Part shown: positions 52,755 to 60,901 of the stretch, in pieces
How positions within the stretch are numbered: position 1 is the first letter of the stretch
Layout of the letters: each line of letters starts with the position of its first letter
NCBI GenBank assembly: GCA_002440745.1
Contig: DJVB01000042.1
Span: forward strand, 1 to 64,000
Source of the DNA: Bacteroidales bacterium UBA6267
Lineage (GTDB): Bacteria > Bacteroidota > Bacteroidia > Bacteroidales > UBA1556
Reading direction: 5' to 3'
Length of the DNA stretch: 64,000 nt
Notes under the pieces: model-generated
Databases searched by the model: none
Told to the model about the DNA's origin: nothing
The model's input: the letters and a program-made list of their open reading frames with translations, nothing else
Position numbers and translations under genes: made by a program

Positions 52755-54443
52755 ATGTTAAAAACCTCTTCATTATTTGGAAATATCAGGGGCGATATGT
52801 TTGGCGGAATCACTGCCGGAATTGTTGCATTACCTTTAGCCCTTGCCTTCGGTGAGCAAACCGAACTTGGAGCGATTGCCGGTTTGTATGGCGCAATAGC
52901 ACTTGGGATTTTAGCGGCGATTTTCGGTGGCACCAAAACCCAAATCAGCGGCCCGACAGCACCTATGACTGTAGTTTCGGCGGTTATCATTGCGGAGGCA
53001 GTTAAAAATGCCGGCTCGGTTGAAGCCGCCATGCCCATCATAGTCGCGACCTTTGTTTTATCCGGACTTATGCAAGCCATGTTAGGAATAATGAAATTAG
53101 GTCAATATATCAAATATATCCCTTATCCCGTAGTTTCCGGCTTTATGAGTGGCATTGGATTCATCATTGTTATCACGCAGATTTTTCCATTTTTCGGATT
53201 TAACTCACCAAGTGGCGGCGCTTATGGAACAATAACAGAAATTCATCGAATTCCCGAAATTTTCAATTTTTATTCCGTACTACTCGCAGGCCTCACCATA
53301 GCAATCATTTACCTTTTCCCAAAAATCACCAAAAAAGTCCCTTCGTCCTTAGTTGCGCTTTTAGTAATTTCAATTGGAGCTTATTTTCTTATACCGGTAG
53401 ATGCCATACTAAGAATCAACTCCAACGGACCGATTCCGACCGGCTTACCGGTTGTGCATTTCGACTTTTTTGGAGCCTATTTAAAATGGGAAAACCTTGT
53501 AGCTATAGCTGAATATGCTTCCACATTGGCTGCACTTGGAGCTATCGACAGCTTGCTAACCTCAGTGGTGGCCGACAATATGACCAAAACAAAACATGAT
53601 AGCAATCGTGAGTTGATTGGTCAGGGTATCGGAAATATGGCCGCCGGTTTCATTGGCGGATTACCCGGAGCCGGAGCAACCATGCGAACTGTAATTAATA
53701 TTAAAACCGGTGGAAAAACGCCCATCTCAGGAGTTATTGCAGGATTATTACTCTTTGCAATTCTGATGGGATTAGGCAGTCTTGTGGGGCATGTGCCCAA
53801 TGCCGTTTTAGCCGGAATTTTGATAACGGTGGGCATCGGCATTATAGATTATAAAAGTTTGAAACTTATCCGAAACATCCCACGAACCGATGCAGTGATA
53901 ATGATTAGCGTTCTGGCGCTCACCGTTTTAGTCGATTTGTTGGCAGCAGTGGCAGCGGGAATGGTGTTGGCCTCGCTCCTATTTATGATAAAAGCCTCGA
54001 AGATTGTTGAAGCCAATAGCAAAACTGAACCCATTGGCGATTTTAAGCCGGAAACACCGTGGAAGGATGAAGCTAAAATCTCCAAAATATCCGAATGCGT
54101 TTATATCAAACACATCGAAGGACCGCTTTTCTTTGGTTTTACCGCAGGATTTCAGGATTTGGTGAAAAATCTGCCCAAGATTAAGATTATTATTATCCGA
54201 ATGGATCGTGTGCCTTATGTCGATCACAGCGGACTTTATGCTATGGAAGATGCCATCCTCGACCTTAAGCAGCGCGGGATGGATATAGTATTCACCGGAT
54301 TAACCGGACAACCCAAAATTATGTTCCAAAAGATTGGAATCATTCCGAATCTTGTCCCAATAGAGCAGTGCTTCGAAAACATTCATTCCTGCGAATCGTG
54401 GTTGACAGGCAAAATGAAAGAAAATAAATCTAAAAACCAATAA
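52755..54443 (+). CDS. SulP-family anion transporter with STAS domain
   Basis: A 562-residue transporter for bicarbonate, sulphate or a similar anion. The N-terminal region has DMFGGITAGIVALPLALAFG, the SulP signature, then about 12 helices including GGLPGAGATMRTVINIKTGG. A STAS domain lies at about 440-545 (MDRVPYVDHSGLYAMEDAIL). A beta-carbonic anhydrase gene starts 2 bases later, which favours bicarbonate (BicA-like) transport. Confidence 0.9.
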   Translation: MLKTSSLFGNIRGDMFGGITAGIVALPLALAFGEQTELGAIAGLYGAIALGILAAIFGGTKTQISGPTAPMTVVSAVIIAEAVKNAGSVEAAMPIIVATFVLSGLMQAMLGIMKLGQYIKYIPYPVVSGFMSGIGFIIVITQIFPFFGFNSPSGGAYGTITEIHRIPEIFNFYSVLLAGLTIAIIYLFPKITKKVPSSLVALLVISIGAYFLIPVDAILRINSNGPIPTGLPVVHFDFFGAYLKWENLVAIAEYASTLAALGAIDSLLTSVVADNMTKTKHDSNRELIGQGIGNMAAGFIGGLPGAGATMRTVINIKTGGKTPISGVIAGLLLFAILMGLGSLVGHVPNAVLAGILITVGIGIIDYKSLKLIRNIPRTDAVIMISVLALTVLVDLLAAVAAGMVLASLLFMIKASKIVEANSKTEPIGDFKPETPWKDEAKISKISECVYIKHIEGPLFFGFTAGFQDLVKNLPKIKIIIIRMDRVPYVDHSGLYAMEDAILDLKQRGMDIVFTGLTGQPKIMFQKIGIIPNLVPIEQCFENIHSCESWLTGKMKENKSKNQ

Positions 54444-54445
54444 AT

Positions 54446-55093
54446 ATGTACACACCTGAAGAATTGAATAAGATGGTAAAAAACCAAGAATTTCTAAAAA
54501 ATTTAACTCCTAATATTGCCAAACAAATGTTGGTTGAGGGGAACAAACGTTTTCTGATGAAAGAGCCTATCGAACGCGATCATCATTGGTATATGAAAGA
54601 AACCATTGATTCTCAGCATCCATTTGCTATTGTTTTGGGTTGCATCGACTCTCGGGTTCAGCCAAATATTGTCTTTGACCAGGGCATTGGCGACCTTTTC
54701 ATTGCACGTGTTGCAGGCAATATTATCAACCAGGATATTCTTGGAAGCATGGAATACGCTTGTAAAGTAGTTGGTTCTAAATTAGTTGTAGTATTAGGAC
54801 ACACAAGTTGTGGAGCTGTAAAAGGAGCTTGTGATGATTTCAAAATGGGCAATCTCACCTCATCGATGCGTCATATTCAGTTGGCTGTGGAGCGTACAAT
54901 CACCCCTGCGGGAGTGGTTCGCAATTCAAAAAACTTAGAATTTGTGGACGATGTAGCACGAATGAATGTGAAACTGTCGGTTGAAGATGTGCTCAGCCAA
55001 AGTGAAATATTGCGCGCTATGCAAGAAAATGGCGAGATTGACGTAATTGGAGCAATCTATCATCACTCAACCGGCGAAGTTGAGTTTTGTTAA
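54446..55093 (+). CDS. Beta-class carbonic anhydrase
   Basis: Interconverts CO2 and bicarbonate using zinc. Ligands Cys66, Asp68-Arg70 dyad (LGCIDSRVQP), His119 and Cys122 (GHTSCGAVKGACDD). The 215-residue length fits. Co-transcribed with the SulP gene, so it probably supplies or uses bicarbonate in step with the transporter. Confidence 0.94.
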   Translation: MYTPEELNKMVKNQEFLKNLTPNIAKQMLVEGNKRFLMKEPIERDHHWYMKETIDSQHPFAIVLGCIDSRVQPNIVFDQGIGDLFIARVAGNIINQDILGSMEYACKVVGSKLVVVLGHTSCGAVKGACDDFKMGNLTSSMRHIQLAVERTITPAGVVRNSKNLEFVDDVARMNVKLSVEDVLSQSEILRAMQENGEIDVIGAIYHHSTGEVEFC

Positions 55094-55117
55094 AGTAAAG
55101 ATTAGAATATTAAGGTT

Positions 55118-55147
55118 AAAATGAGAGTTGTTTTCGACTCTCATTTT
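55118..55147. terminator. Bidirectional terminator
   Basis: AAAATGAGAGT pairs with ACTCTCATTTT, extended inward by one GU and one GC pair to a TTTT loop. Flanking A and T runs serve both the carbonic anhydrase and the converging small-protein gene, which ends 1 base beyond. Confidence 0.88.
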
Positions 55148-55345
55148 TTATTTTGGAGCTACTTCCAACAAGGCCTTAAAAGCCTCATAAACTAAAAAAG
55201 CCGGCCACACTAAAGCCTTAAGAAAACCAAGCACACCCATCCAAAATCCGGCGGCGTTGCTGATAAAATAAATGGCGGCACCTATAAAACCAAGTCCATA
55301 AATAGCCCCACCCGTAGCATTGCAGTTTTGATTTTTGTCACTCAT
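55148..55345 (-). CDS. Small membrane protein (65 aa)
   Basis: A hydrophobic protein with two membrane segments (GGAIYGLGFIGAAIYFISNA and FWMGVLGFLKALVWPAFLVY) after a polar N-terminus (MSDKNQNCNATG). It resembles short conserved membrane proteins of many bacteria with no known function. A Rex-like operator and a good -7 element lie just upstream, so a role in low-redox or fermentative growth is possible. The terminator is shared with the carbonic anhydrase gene. Confidence 0.75.
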   Translation of the reverse strand: MSDKNQNCNATGGAIYGLGFIGAAIYFISNAAGFWMGVLGFLKALVWPAFLVYEAFKALLEVAPK

Positions 55346-55374
55346 CTCTTTGTGTTTAAATGAATTATAATATT

Positions 55375-55392
55375 CTGTTAATTAGTTCACAA
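55375..55392. promoter_or_regulatory. Rex-like operator at the small membrane protein promoter
   Basis: CTGTTAATTAGTTCACAA has half sites CTGTTAA and TTCACAA around a 4-base spacer, one base off the TTGTkAAnnnnTTmACAA pattern on the left. It overlaps the end of the -7 element by 3 bases, the same arrangement as in the hydrogenase and flavodoxin promoters. Confidence 0.55.
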
Positions 55393-55397
55393 AAGTA
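55390..55397 (-). promoter_or_regulatory. Predicted -7 element of the small membrane protein (TACTTTTG)
   Basis: TACTTTTG on the minus strand is identical to the -7 predicted for the hydrogenase operon, 45 bases before the ATG. Confidence 0.5.
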
Positions 55398-55552
55398 ATC
55401 AAAAGAATAATAGCGGAATCTTTTTTTTGTTAAGGATGTTTTAAATTTTGCTTTTATACGTTTTTGTCAAAAACTTCAAGTCGAAATAATCTAATAAATA
55501 TCAATATTTGCAGCTCGATAACAATTTGGTTGAAGAACTAACTACTTTCTAA

Positions 55553-58324
55553 ATGAGCACAAAGTATCTTATTAGCATTCTGGTATTTATCCTGTCTTTT
55601 ACATCCTTAAAAGGCCAAAAAGATGGGCTGTATGTTTATATAGAAGTCTTGGATTTAGTTTCAAGTGGGCAGGCTGACAAGGCAAATTCGCTTATCGATT
55701 CCTTATATCAGACCTGTAAAAACGACACAAACAGTTATAGCTACGCTTGTGTGCTGGCTTCAAAAGCAAAAATTTTAAGCGATAAAAGAGAAATCGAAAA
55801 GGCTTTGAATCACCTCAAACGATCTATAGAAATTGTGGAGAAAAACAATCTTGACAAAAGGGGACTCGCAATCTTCAATGCCGATATGGGTTTTCTATTA
55901 CGGAGCATTGGAAATTTTGACGGTTTAGACTATTATCTAAAAGCTAATCAGATATTTAGAGAAATGAAAAACTGGGGCGATTTAGCCCAAAGTTATAATA
56001 CGATTTACCCTTATTTCAAAAATGAAATTGACGCATCAGGCTGTATTTATTTTAGTGAAGTGGCCATGTACTATTTTCACAAAGCAAACCCGATAATTGA
56101 TTCAACAGATGCTAAGACTTTAATTTTTAAGAGTTCCTTTGAATTAGCAATTGGTGGCGCTTACCGTTTAGTTGATAGGGATTCAGCAGTAAAATACTAT
56201 CATAAGTCGTTGGAAACCATAAAGAAAACAAATCATCCTTATGCAATTGAATTTCGCTATCATGCCAATTTGGGAATTGGTATTATGGATTTATATCAAG
56301 AAAAGTATAAAGAATCTTTAAAATATCTTGAATATGCTCAAAAGGAGTTTTTGAAAATGTATAGCATTGAGTCACCACGATTTGTTACACTTCAACATAT
56401 TAAAGGAAAGGTTTATCAGGAGCTAAAGCAATATGATTCAGCATATTACTACATGAGTTCAGCAATTGAGAATTATAAAAAAATAGGAAATAATAACGAG
56501 TGGATTAGCAACAGCCTGTGCATTCTGGCTGACAACGAATTCGATCACGGAAACTATCAAAAGGCTCTTGAATATGCTCATGAGGCCATGTTCACTAATT
56601 CAAGTTATGGGTTCATTCCCAATGATTTAAAGGAAGTACTCCCGATTGACAGCTCCTATTTGAGCCTTGACAACTATCGGCAAAGTCTGCTTTTAAAGGC
56701 CAACAGTTATTATGCTTTATACAAAGAAACTTCTGACATTGAGTTACTTAAACGCACCTACGAATTGCGTAAGTATTTCCTTGAATTTATTTTAGATGGA
56801 TTCTACAAAAACACTATTTCCTTAGATCGAATGTCGGAAAACTTCGACCAAAATGTGACTGAGGGAATAAACCTATATTTAGCAACTGCTTACGAGCTTT
56901 TCAACAAAACCAATGACACGAAGACATTGGAAGAAACCTATCTGCTCGTTTCAAATTTGAAGGCAGGGTTGATGCATGAACAGAATAAAAAAGGCTATGC
57001 AACAGCCAATTCCCAATTAGTGAACTTAAGTCAGGAATTAGTTGAGCAAAAAAAACGAAACTCAGACTTTGAGTTTATTCGCATGCATGAAAAAATTAAC
57101 ACCGATTCCCTCGAAAAAATCCATGACTTACTCGCAAAGTCATATATAAAATCCTTGCAACTCAGATATAAAATAAAAGAACTTGAAAAACAATTAGAAA
57201 TTAAAGATAGCTCTAATGTATTGAATTTTAATCAATTGACTTCATCTTTTGAACCTAATCGGCTGATTTTAGATTATTACTATAATGATAGCACATTATT
57301 TATTTTCGCAATCTCAGCAAAAGAAATCCACTTGATTTCGCAACCTTTACCTGTTGATTTTATCCGGAAGATTGCTTTAGAATCAAGATATATTAAGGCC
57401 GGCGATCCGGCATTAGAAAACAATTCTAAAGAGCTTTATCAAATTCTATTGCAGCCAATAAGCTCATATTTACAATCTGAAAACCAAATCACCATCATTC
57501 CTTACCAAGACCTTTTCACCATTCCGTTTGAAGTGTTGATGGATGAAAATGGATATTATCTCATTGAAAATCATGCTATTTCCTATAATTTCAGTTCCCG
57601 AAATCTCCATTTTAACTCAGAAAACCAAAGAAATCACTCCTTCATTGGTTATGCTCCAAATTTTCATAATGAAGAACCAAGCGACTTTGCGATGCGAAAT
57701 ATTTTGTTTACCGATACCAATTTTCGCAATGCCACAGTTTTCGACATGGATCACAACCGAATTTCGGCACTGCCTTATGCTGCTCGAGAAACCGAAAGTA
57801 TCCATAAACTATTCATTGACAATAATTTCGAGGCAGTATTTAAAACTAATACTGAAGCTACAGAGTCGCATTTTAAAGCCAATTACGACAAATACAGCAT
57901 TATCCATATTGCCAGTCATGGATATGCTTCCGAACAATTTCCCGAGTTATCAGGGGTCTTTTTTGCCAATGAAAATGGTGAAGAAGATGGCTATCTTTTT
58001 TTGAGCGAACTTCAAAATTTGGAATTGAAAGCCGATCTATTAGTCATCAGCGCGTGTCAATCGGGAAAAGGAACCGTGAGCGGAATTGAAGGAGCTATTT
58101 CGCTTCCACGTGGATTTATGATAGCCGGTGCACAAAATGTCGCTGCCTCACTTTGGAAAGTTCACGATGAACGCACAAAAGACTTTATGATATTGTTCTA
58201 CAGTAACTTACTGAATAAAAACCTAAACTATAACGAAGCCTTGCGCCGTGCAAAATTGGATTGTATTAAAGCTGGATTTCTTCCTATGGATTGGTCGGGT
58301 TTTGTTATTTATGGGAATAATTAG
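55553..58324 (+). CDS. TPR-CHAT caspase-like protease, exported
   Basis: A 923-residue protein with an N-terminal signal peptide (LISILVFILSFTSLKGQ), TPR-like helical repeats over about 30-470, a coiled segment (about 475-560) and a C-terminal CHAT domain (about 640-923). The catalytic dyad is His789 (IIHIASHGYASEQ) and Cys835 (LVISACQSGKGTVSGIEGAI), with the LPRGFMIAGAQNVAASLWKV ending. CHAT proteases cleave partner proteins in several signalling and defence systems; here export suggests an envelope target. No obvious substrate gene is adjacent; neighbours are a small membrane protein and glycosyltransferases. Confidence 0.88.
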   Translation: MSTKYLISILVFILSFTSLKGQKDGLYVYIEVLDLVSSGQADKANSLIDSLYQTCKNDTNSYSYACVLASKAKILSDKREIEKALNHLKRSIEIVEKNNLDKRGLAIFNADMGFLLRSIGNFDGLDYYLKANQIFREMKNWGDLAQSYNTIYPYFKNEIDASGCIYFSEVAMYYFHKANPIIDSTDAKTLIFKSSFELAIGGAYRLVDRDSAVKYYHKSLETIKKTNHPYAIEFRYHANLGIGIMDLYQEKYKESLKYLEYAQKEFLKMYSIESPRFVTLQHIKGKVYQELKQYDSAYYYMSSAIENYKKIGNNNEWISNSLCILADNEFDHGNYQKALEYAHEAMFTNSSYGFIPNDLKEVLPIDSSYLSLDNYRQSLLLKANSYYALYKETSDIELLKRTYELRKYFLEFILDGFYKNTISLDRMSENFDQNVTEGINLYLATAYELFNKTNDTKTLEETYLLVSNLKAGLMHEQNKKGYATANSQLVNLSQELVEQKKRNSDFEFIRMHEKINTDSLEKIHDLLAKSYIKSLQLRYKIKELEKQLEIKDSSNVLNFNQLTSSFEPNRLILDYYYNDSTLFIFAISAKEIHLISQPLPVDFIRKIALESRYIKAGDPALENNSKELYQILLQPISSYLQSENQITIIPYQDLFTIPFEVLMDENGYYLIENHAISYNFSSRNLHFNSENQRNHSFIGYAPNFHNEEPSDFAMRNILFTDTNFRNATVFDMDHNRISALPYAARETESIHKLFIDNNFEAVFKTNTEATESHFKANYDKYSIIHIASHGYASEQFPELSGVFFANENGEEDGYLFLSELQNLELKADLLVISACQSGKGTVSGIEGAISLPRGFMIAGAQNVAASLWKVHDERTKDFMILFYSNLLNKNLNYNEALRRAKLDCIKAGFLPMDWSGFVIYGNN

Positions 58325-58346
58325 AGGAAGCAAAAAGGAAATCCAC

Positions 58347-59480
58347 CTATTTTTCCTCACCGGAAATCCACCTAAGAAACTGCTCCGCTTTATGGTTATT
58401 TAGATGGTCGTGAAGCAAATTTTTACTTCGAAATTTTATATCTTCTTGAGAAAAAGGACGTTGAGCCAAACTATTAACCTTATCGATGATTTCATTGGAC
58501 GATTCGGCAACATGAACTAAAGATTCCATCCCACTTCCGGACAGCATAGCTTTATTGGCAACGATATGCCTTCCCCGAAAAACCGACAAAAGCAATTTAT
58601 GCTTGAAACCTGTGGGTTGGAAAGTAATCATCAACTGAACGTGAGCCTCAGCAACTAAACTATCCATCTCCGCATCCGTTGGATTTGCGATTAGCCGCAC
58701 GTTCATTTTCTCCGCTTTTTGTCGAAGCTCAGAAGACGGATTTTTGCCGGCAATAATAAGTGGCATAGCAATCTTTCCGGAAATATCATTCATTAAGTAG
58801 TTGGCAATTTCTTCATTTTCAGCAACAGACAAATTTCCATGAAAGAAGGCGTATTTGCCTTTGCCCGGCTCAATTTCCAATCTATCCATCCCGTTAAACG
58901 GAAAAATTCGGCGGGAAGGAATCTGAGGAAAGTTCATCTTAAAATACCCATCGTCAGCATCAGAAACGGGAAAAATCGCTGAGGCGAGATTGTGGATTTT
59001 ATCGAAACGCTTTAGCTTATAAGCCTCTGAAAGATAATACATTCTGTGAAGAAAATTCTTCTCACGAGAAGCTAAAAGCCGATAATAGTCATGTTCAATA
59101 TTAGTTGGTCGAATGCCAATCTTCCGCTTTGCAAATCTCGCGTCAAGCAAGATTGCGGCACTGTGAATTCCTTCGCACAAAATTGGCGAGTCGTCTTCGA
59201 GAAGCTTATCAACAAGCTCTTTAGACCTCCGACTTTGAACGATATAAGGTTTTGACGAAAGGAAAGATTTCAAGCCTGTAATGCGAGGATAATAGCTAAC
59301 TGTTTGGCAGAAATTTTCCAAAATAGCTTGGCGACCACGACCATAATCGAAGCAATGCAAATGAATTTGAACACCAAGAGCATGTATAAGTCGAATTTTG
59401 TGAAACACATCTATAACCCCACCATAATCAGCAGGATAGGGCACATCAAAAGAAATAATATGTAATTTTGTATTAAGCAT
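58347..59480 (-). CDS. Glycosyltransferase (GT4-like)
   Basis: A 377-residue GT-B-like protein. The start (LHIISFDVPYPADYGGVIDV) is typical of GT4 acceptor domains, followed by PTNIEHDYYRLLASRE and the C-terminal ANPTDAEMDSLVAEAHVQLM region. The nucleotide-sugar EX7E motif is not obvious. It overlaps the next upstream gene by 8 bases. Confidence 0.75.
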   Translation of the reverse strand: MLNTKLHIISFDVPYPADYGGVIDVFHKIRLIHALGVQIHLHCFDYGRGRQAILENFCQTVSYYPRITGLKSFLSSKPYIVQSRRSKELVDKLLEDDSPILCEGIHSAAILLDARFAKRKIGIRPTNIEHDYYRLLASREKNFLHRMYYLSEAYKLKRFDKIHNLASAIFPVSDADDGYFKMNFPQIPSRRIFPFNGMDRLEIEPGKGKYAFFHGNLSVAENEEIANYLMNDISGKIAMPLIIAGKNPSSELRQKAEKMNVRLIANPTDAEMDSLVAEAHVQLMITFQPTGFKHKLLLSVFRGRHIVANKAMLSGSGMESLVHVAESSNEIIDKVNSLAQRPFSQEDIKFRSKNLLHDHLNNHKAEQFLRWISGEEK

Positions 59481-60591
59481 CAGCCAAAAATTGATTATAA
59501 ATGCGGTTTAAAGCCGGAATATTTTGTTCCCAGGTAAGATTCTCGGCAGCGCGTTTCAAATTCTCTTTCAAAAGCTGTTTATCGTTGTTTAACAACATCA
59601 TCCGAAGCATCGAAGCAATATTTTCGATGGAATAATCTATCATAACACGACCCACCTGCCATGTTTCGACTATTTTTCGCACCTCAAGCAAATCTGAAAC
59701 TAAAACCGGAATCCCACATTGAATATAATCGAATAACTTATTAGGCAAACTATATCGGTAATTCGGATTAGTATCCTTGTCGAGTGAAAGCCCAATTTCT
59801 GCCATTTTCGTTAAACTTCGCAAAACATCCGGCGACTGACGAGGAATAAAAATCACCGAATCCTCTAAACCATGTTTGCGAACCAACTCCTTCATTTCCG
59901 GTAACTTATCACCTGAACCGACAATCAATAGTTTCACAGTTTTCAAAATATGCATGGCCATAATTGCCTCCTCACCTCCCCGATCAAGGTTGATTCCAGA
60001 GCCTTGCAAAATCACATATTTCTGATTCGCAGTTAAGCCAAAATCCGCGGGATTAATCTCCGCAAAACTCACTTGCCGCAAAGGTAAATTGCGCACAATT
60101 TCTATATGAACACCATATTTTTTACTGTATTCTTTGGCAATAGATTCATTTACAGTGAACACATTTTTCAATTTTGGAAAAATCCATTTTTCGATAGCAA
60201 GCCAAACCTTTCGAGCAAATCGGCCTTGCAATTCAGGCACTTCCGTGAAATACTCATGAGAGTCGTAAACTAAGGGAATGGATTTGAGCTTAGACACTAA
60301 AAAATTGGGCAACAAAGTGTCTAAATCGTTGGAAACCAACAAATCGGTTTTTGTAAACAGCAATTTTAAAAACAGCCTCAAATTGAAACTTGCATAAAAA
60401 AGAGGACCTTTTTTAAAAAGGAGTTTCATGCGTTTTTGCCGGTAAGGCAATATCTGCAACTCAGGACTCCAAGGCAGTTTGCGGCCAATGAGCGTAACAC
60501 TAAACCCCTTATCGGTGAGATACAGACAAACCTTACGCACCCTTTGATCCGTAACTAAATCGTTGATAACTGAAACTGTGCAATGCTTCAT
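59473..60591 (-). CDS. Family 4 glycosyltransferase
   Basis: A 372-residue GT-B enzyme. SVINDLVTDQRVRKVCLYL at the start, LVYDSHEYFTEVPELQGRFA in the acceptor domain, and YSLPNKLFDYIQCGIPVLVS (UDP-sugar binding) and GSGDKLPEMKELVRKHGLED in the donor domain. The ATG at 60591 is preferred: the upstream open frame of 11 codons runs over the predicted promoter, whose transcription start falls at about this ATG. Confidence 0.85.
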   Translation of the reverse strand: MKHCTVSVINDLVTDQRVRKVCLYLTDKGFSVTLIGRKLPWSPELQILPYRQKRMKLLFKKGPLFYASFNLRLFLKLLFTKTDLLVSNDLDTLLPNFLVSKLKSIPLVYDSHEYFTEVPELQGRFARKVWLAIEKWIFPKLKNVFTVNESIAKEYSKKYGVHIEIVRNLPLRQVSFAEINPADFGLTANQKYVILQGSGINLDRGGEEAIMAMHILKTVKLLIVGSGDKLPEMKELVRKHGLEDSVIFIPRQSPDVLRSLTKMAEIGLSLDKDTNPNYRYSLPNKLFDYIQCGIPVLVSDLLEVRKIVETWQVGRVMIDYSIENIASMLRMMLLNNDKQLLKENLKRAAENLTWEQNIPALNRIYNQFLADA

Positions 60592-60595
60592 GGAG

Positions 60596-60625
60596 CAAAA
60601 GTAGAGAAAATCTGTGTTGGACAAA
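60596..60625 (-). promoter_or_regulatory. Strong predicted promoter giving a leaderless mRNA
   Basis: On the minus strand TTTG (60622-60625) and TACTTTTG (60596-60603) with 18 bases between them match the Bacteroidota consensus. The last G is only 4 bases from the ATG at 60591, so transcription should start at or next to the start codon. Confidence 0.65.
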
Positions 60626-60694
60626 ATAAAGACTAAAAACAGAATTGGAGAAAACCAAATTACCGAGATTTTATTACACAGAATTAGAAATTAT

Positions 60695-60873
60695 GTTTGG
60701 TTTTAATACAAAATATATCCAAAACAGGTTTGGTTTTGTTACAATAATCAGCAAAATATGTTTGGTTCTGTTACAAGATTTAGCAAAACAGGTTTGGTTT
60801 TGTTACAAGATTTAGTAAAACAGGTTTGGTTCTATTACAAAAAACATCAAAAATAGGTTTGGTTTTATTACAA
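60695..60873. repeat. Six-copy iteron array (GTTTGGTTTTGTTACAA)
   Basis: The 17-base core starts at 60695, 60728, 60760, 60792, 60824 and 60857, giving periods of 33, 32, 32, 32 and 33 bases, about three helical turns. Variable 15-16 base spacers are A rich (GATTTAGCAAAACAG type). The core variants differ only at T/C and A/G positions in the middle. The array ends in the promoter of the ATPase gene and is likely its operator. Confidence 0.9.
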
Positions 60874-60887
60874 ATGTATTAACTTTG
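60858..60887 (+). promoter_or_regulatory. Predicted promoter of the DUF4143 ATPase gene
   Basis: TTTG (60858-60861), inside the last iteron, and TAACTTTG (60880-60887) are 18 bases apart and fit the -33/-7 pair. The leader would be only about 10 bases. The last repeat therefore supplies the -33 element, so a protein bound to the array could block or help RNA polymerase. Confidence 0.65.
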
Positions 60888-60901
60888 CGGCTGTAAATAT
60901 T

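Noticed and set aside
58337..58375. 13-base direct repeat GGAAATCCACCTA around the CHAT/GT4 convergence
   Set aside because: One copy is within the 3' coding end of the GT4 gene; a two-copy short repeat is most simply a local slippage duplication.
60695..60873. Possible CRISPR array
   Set aside because: The repeat is only 17 bases, spacers are 15-16 bases and themselves similar, and no cas gene is near. It is an iteron-type array.
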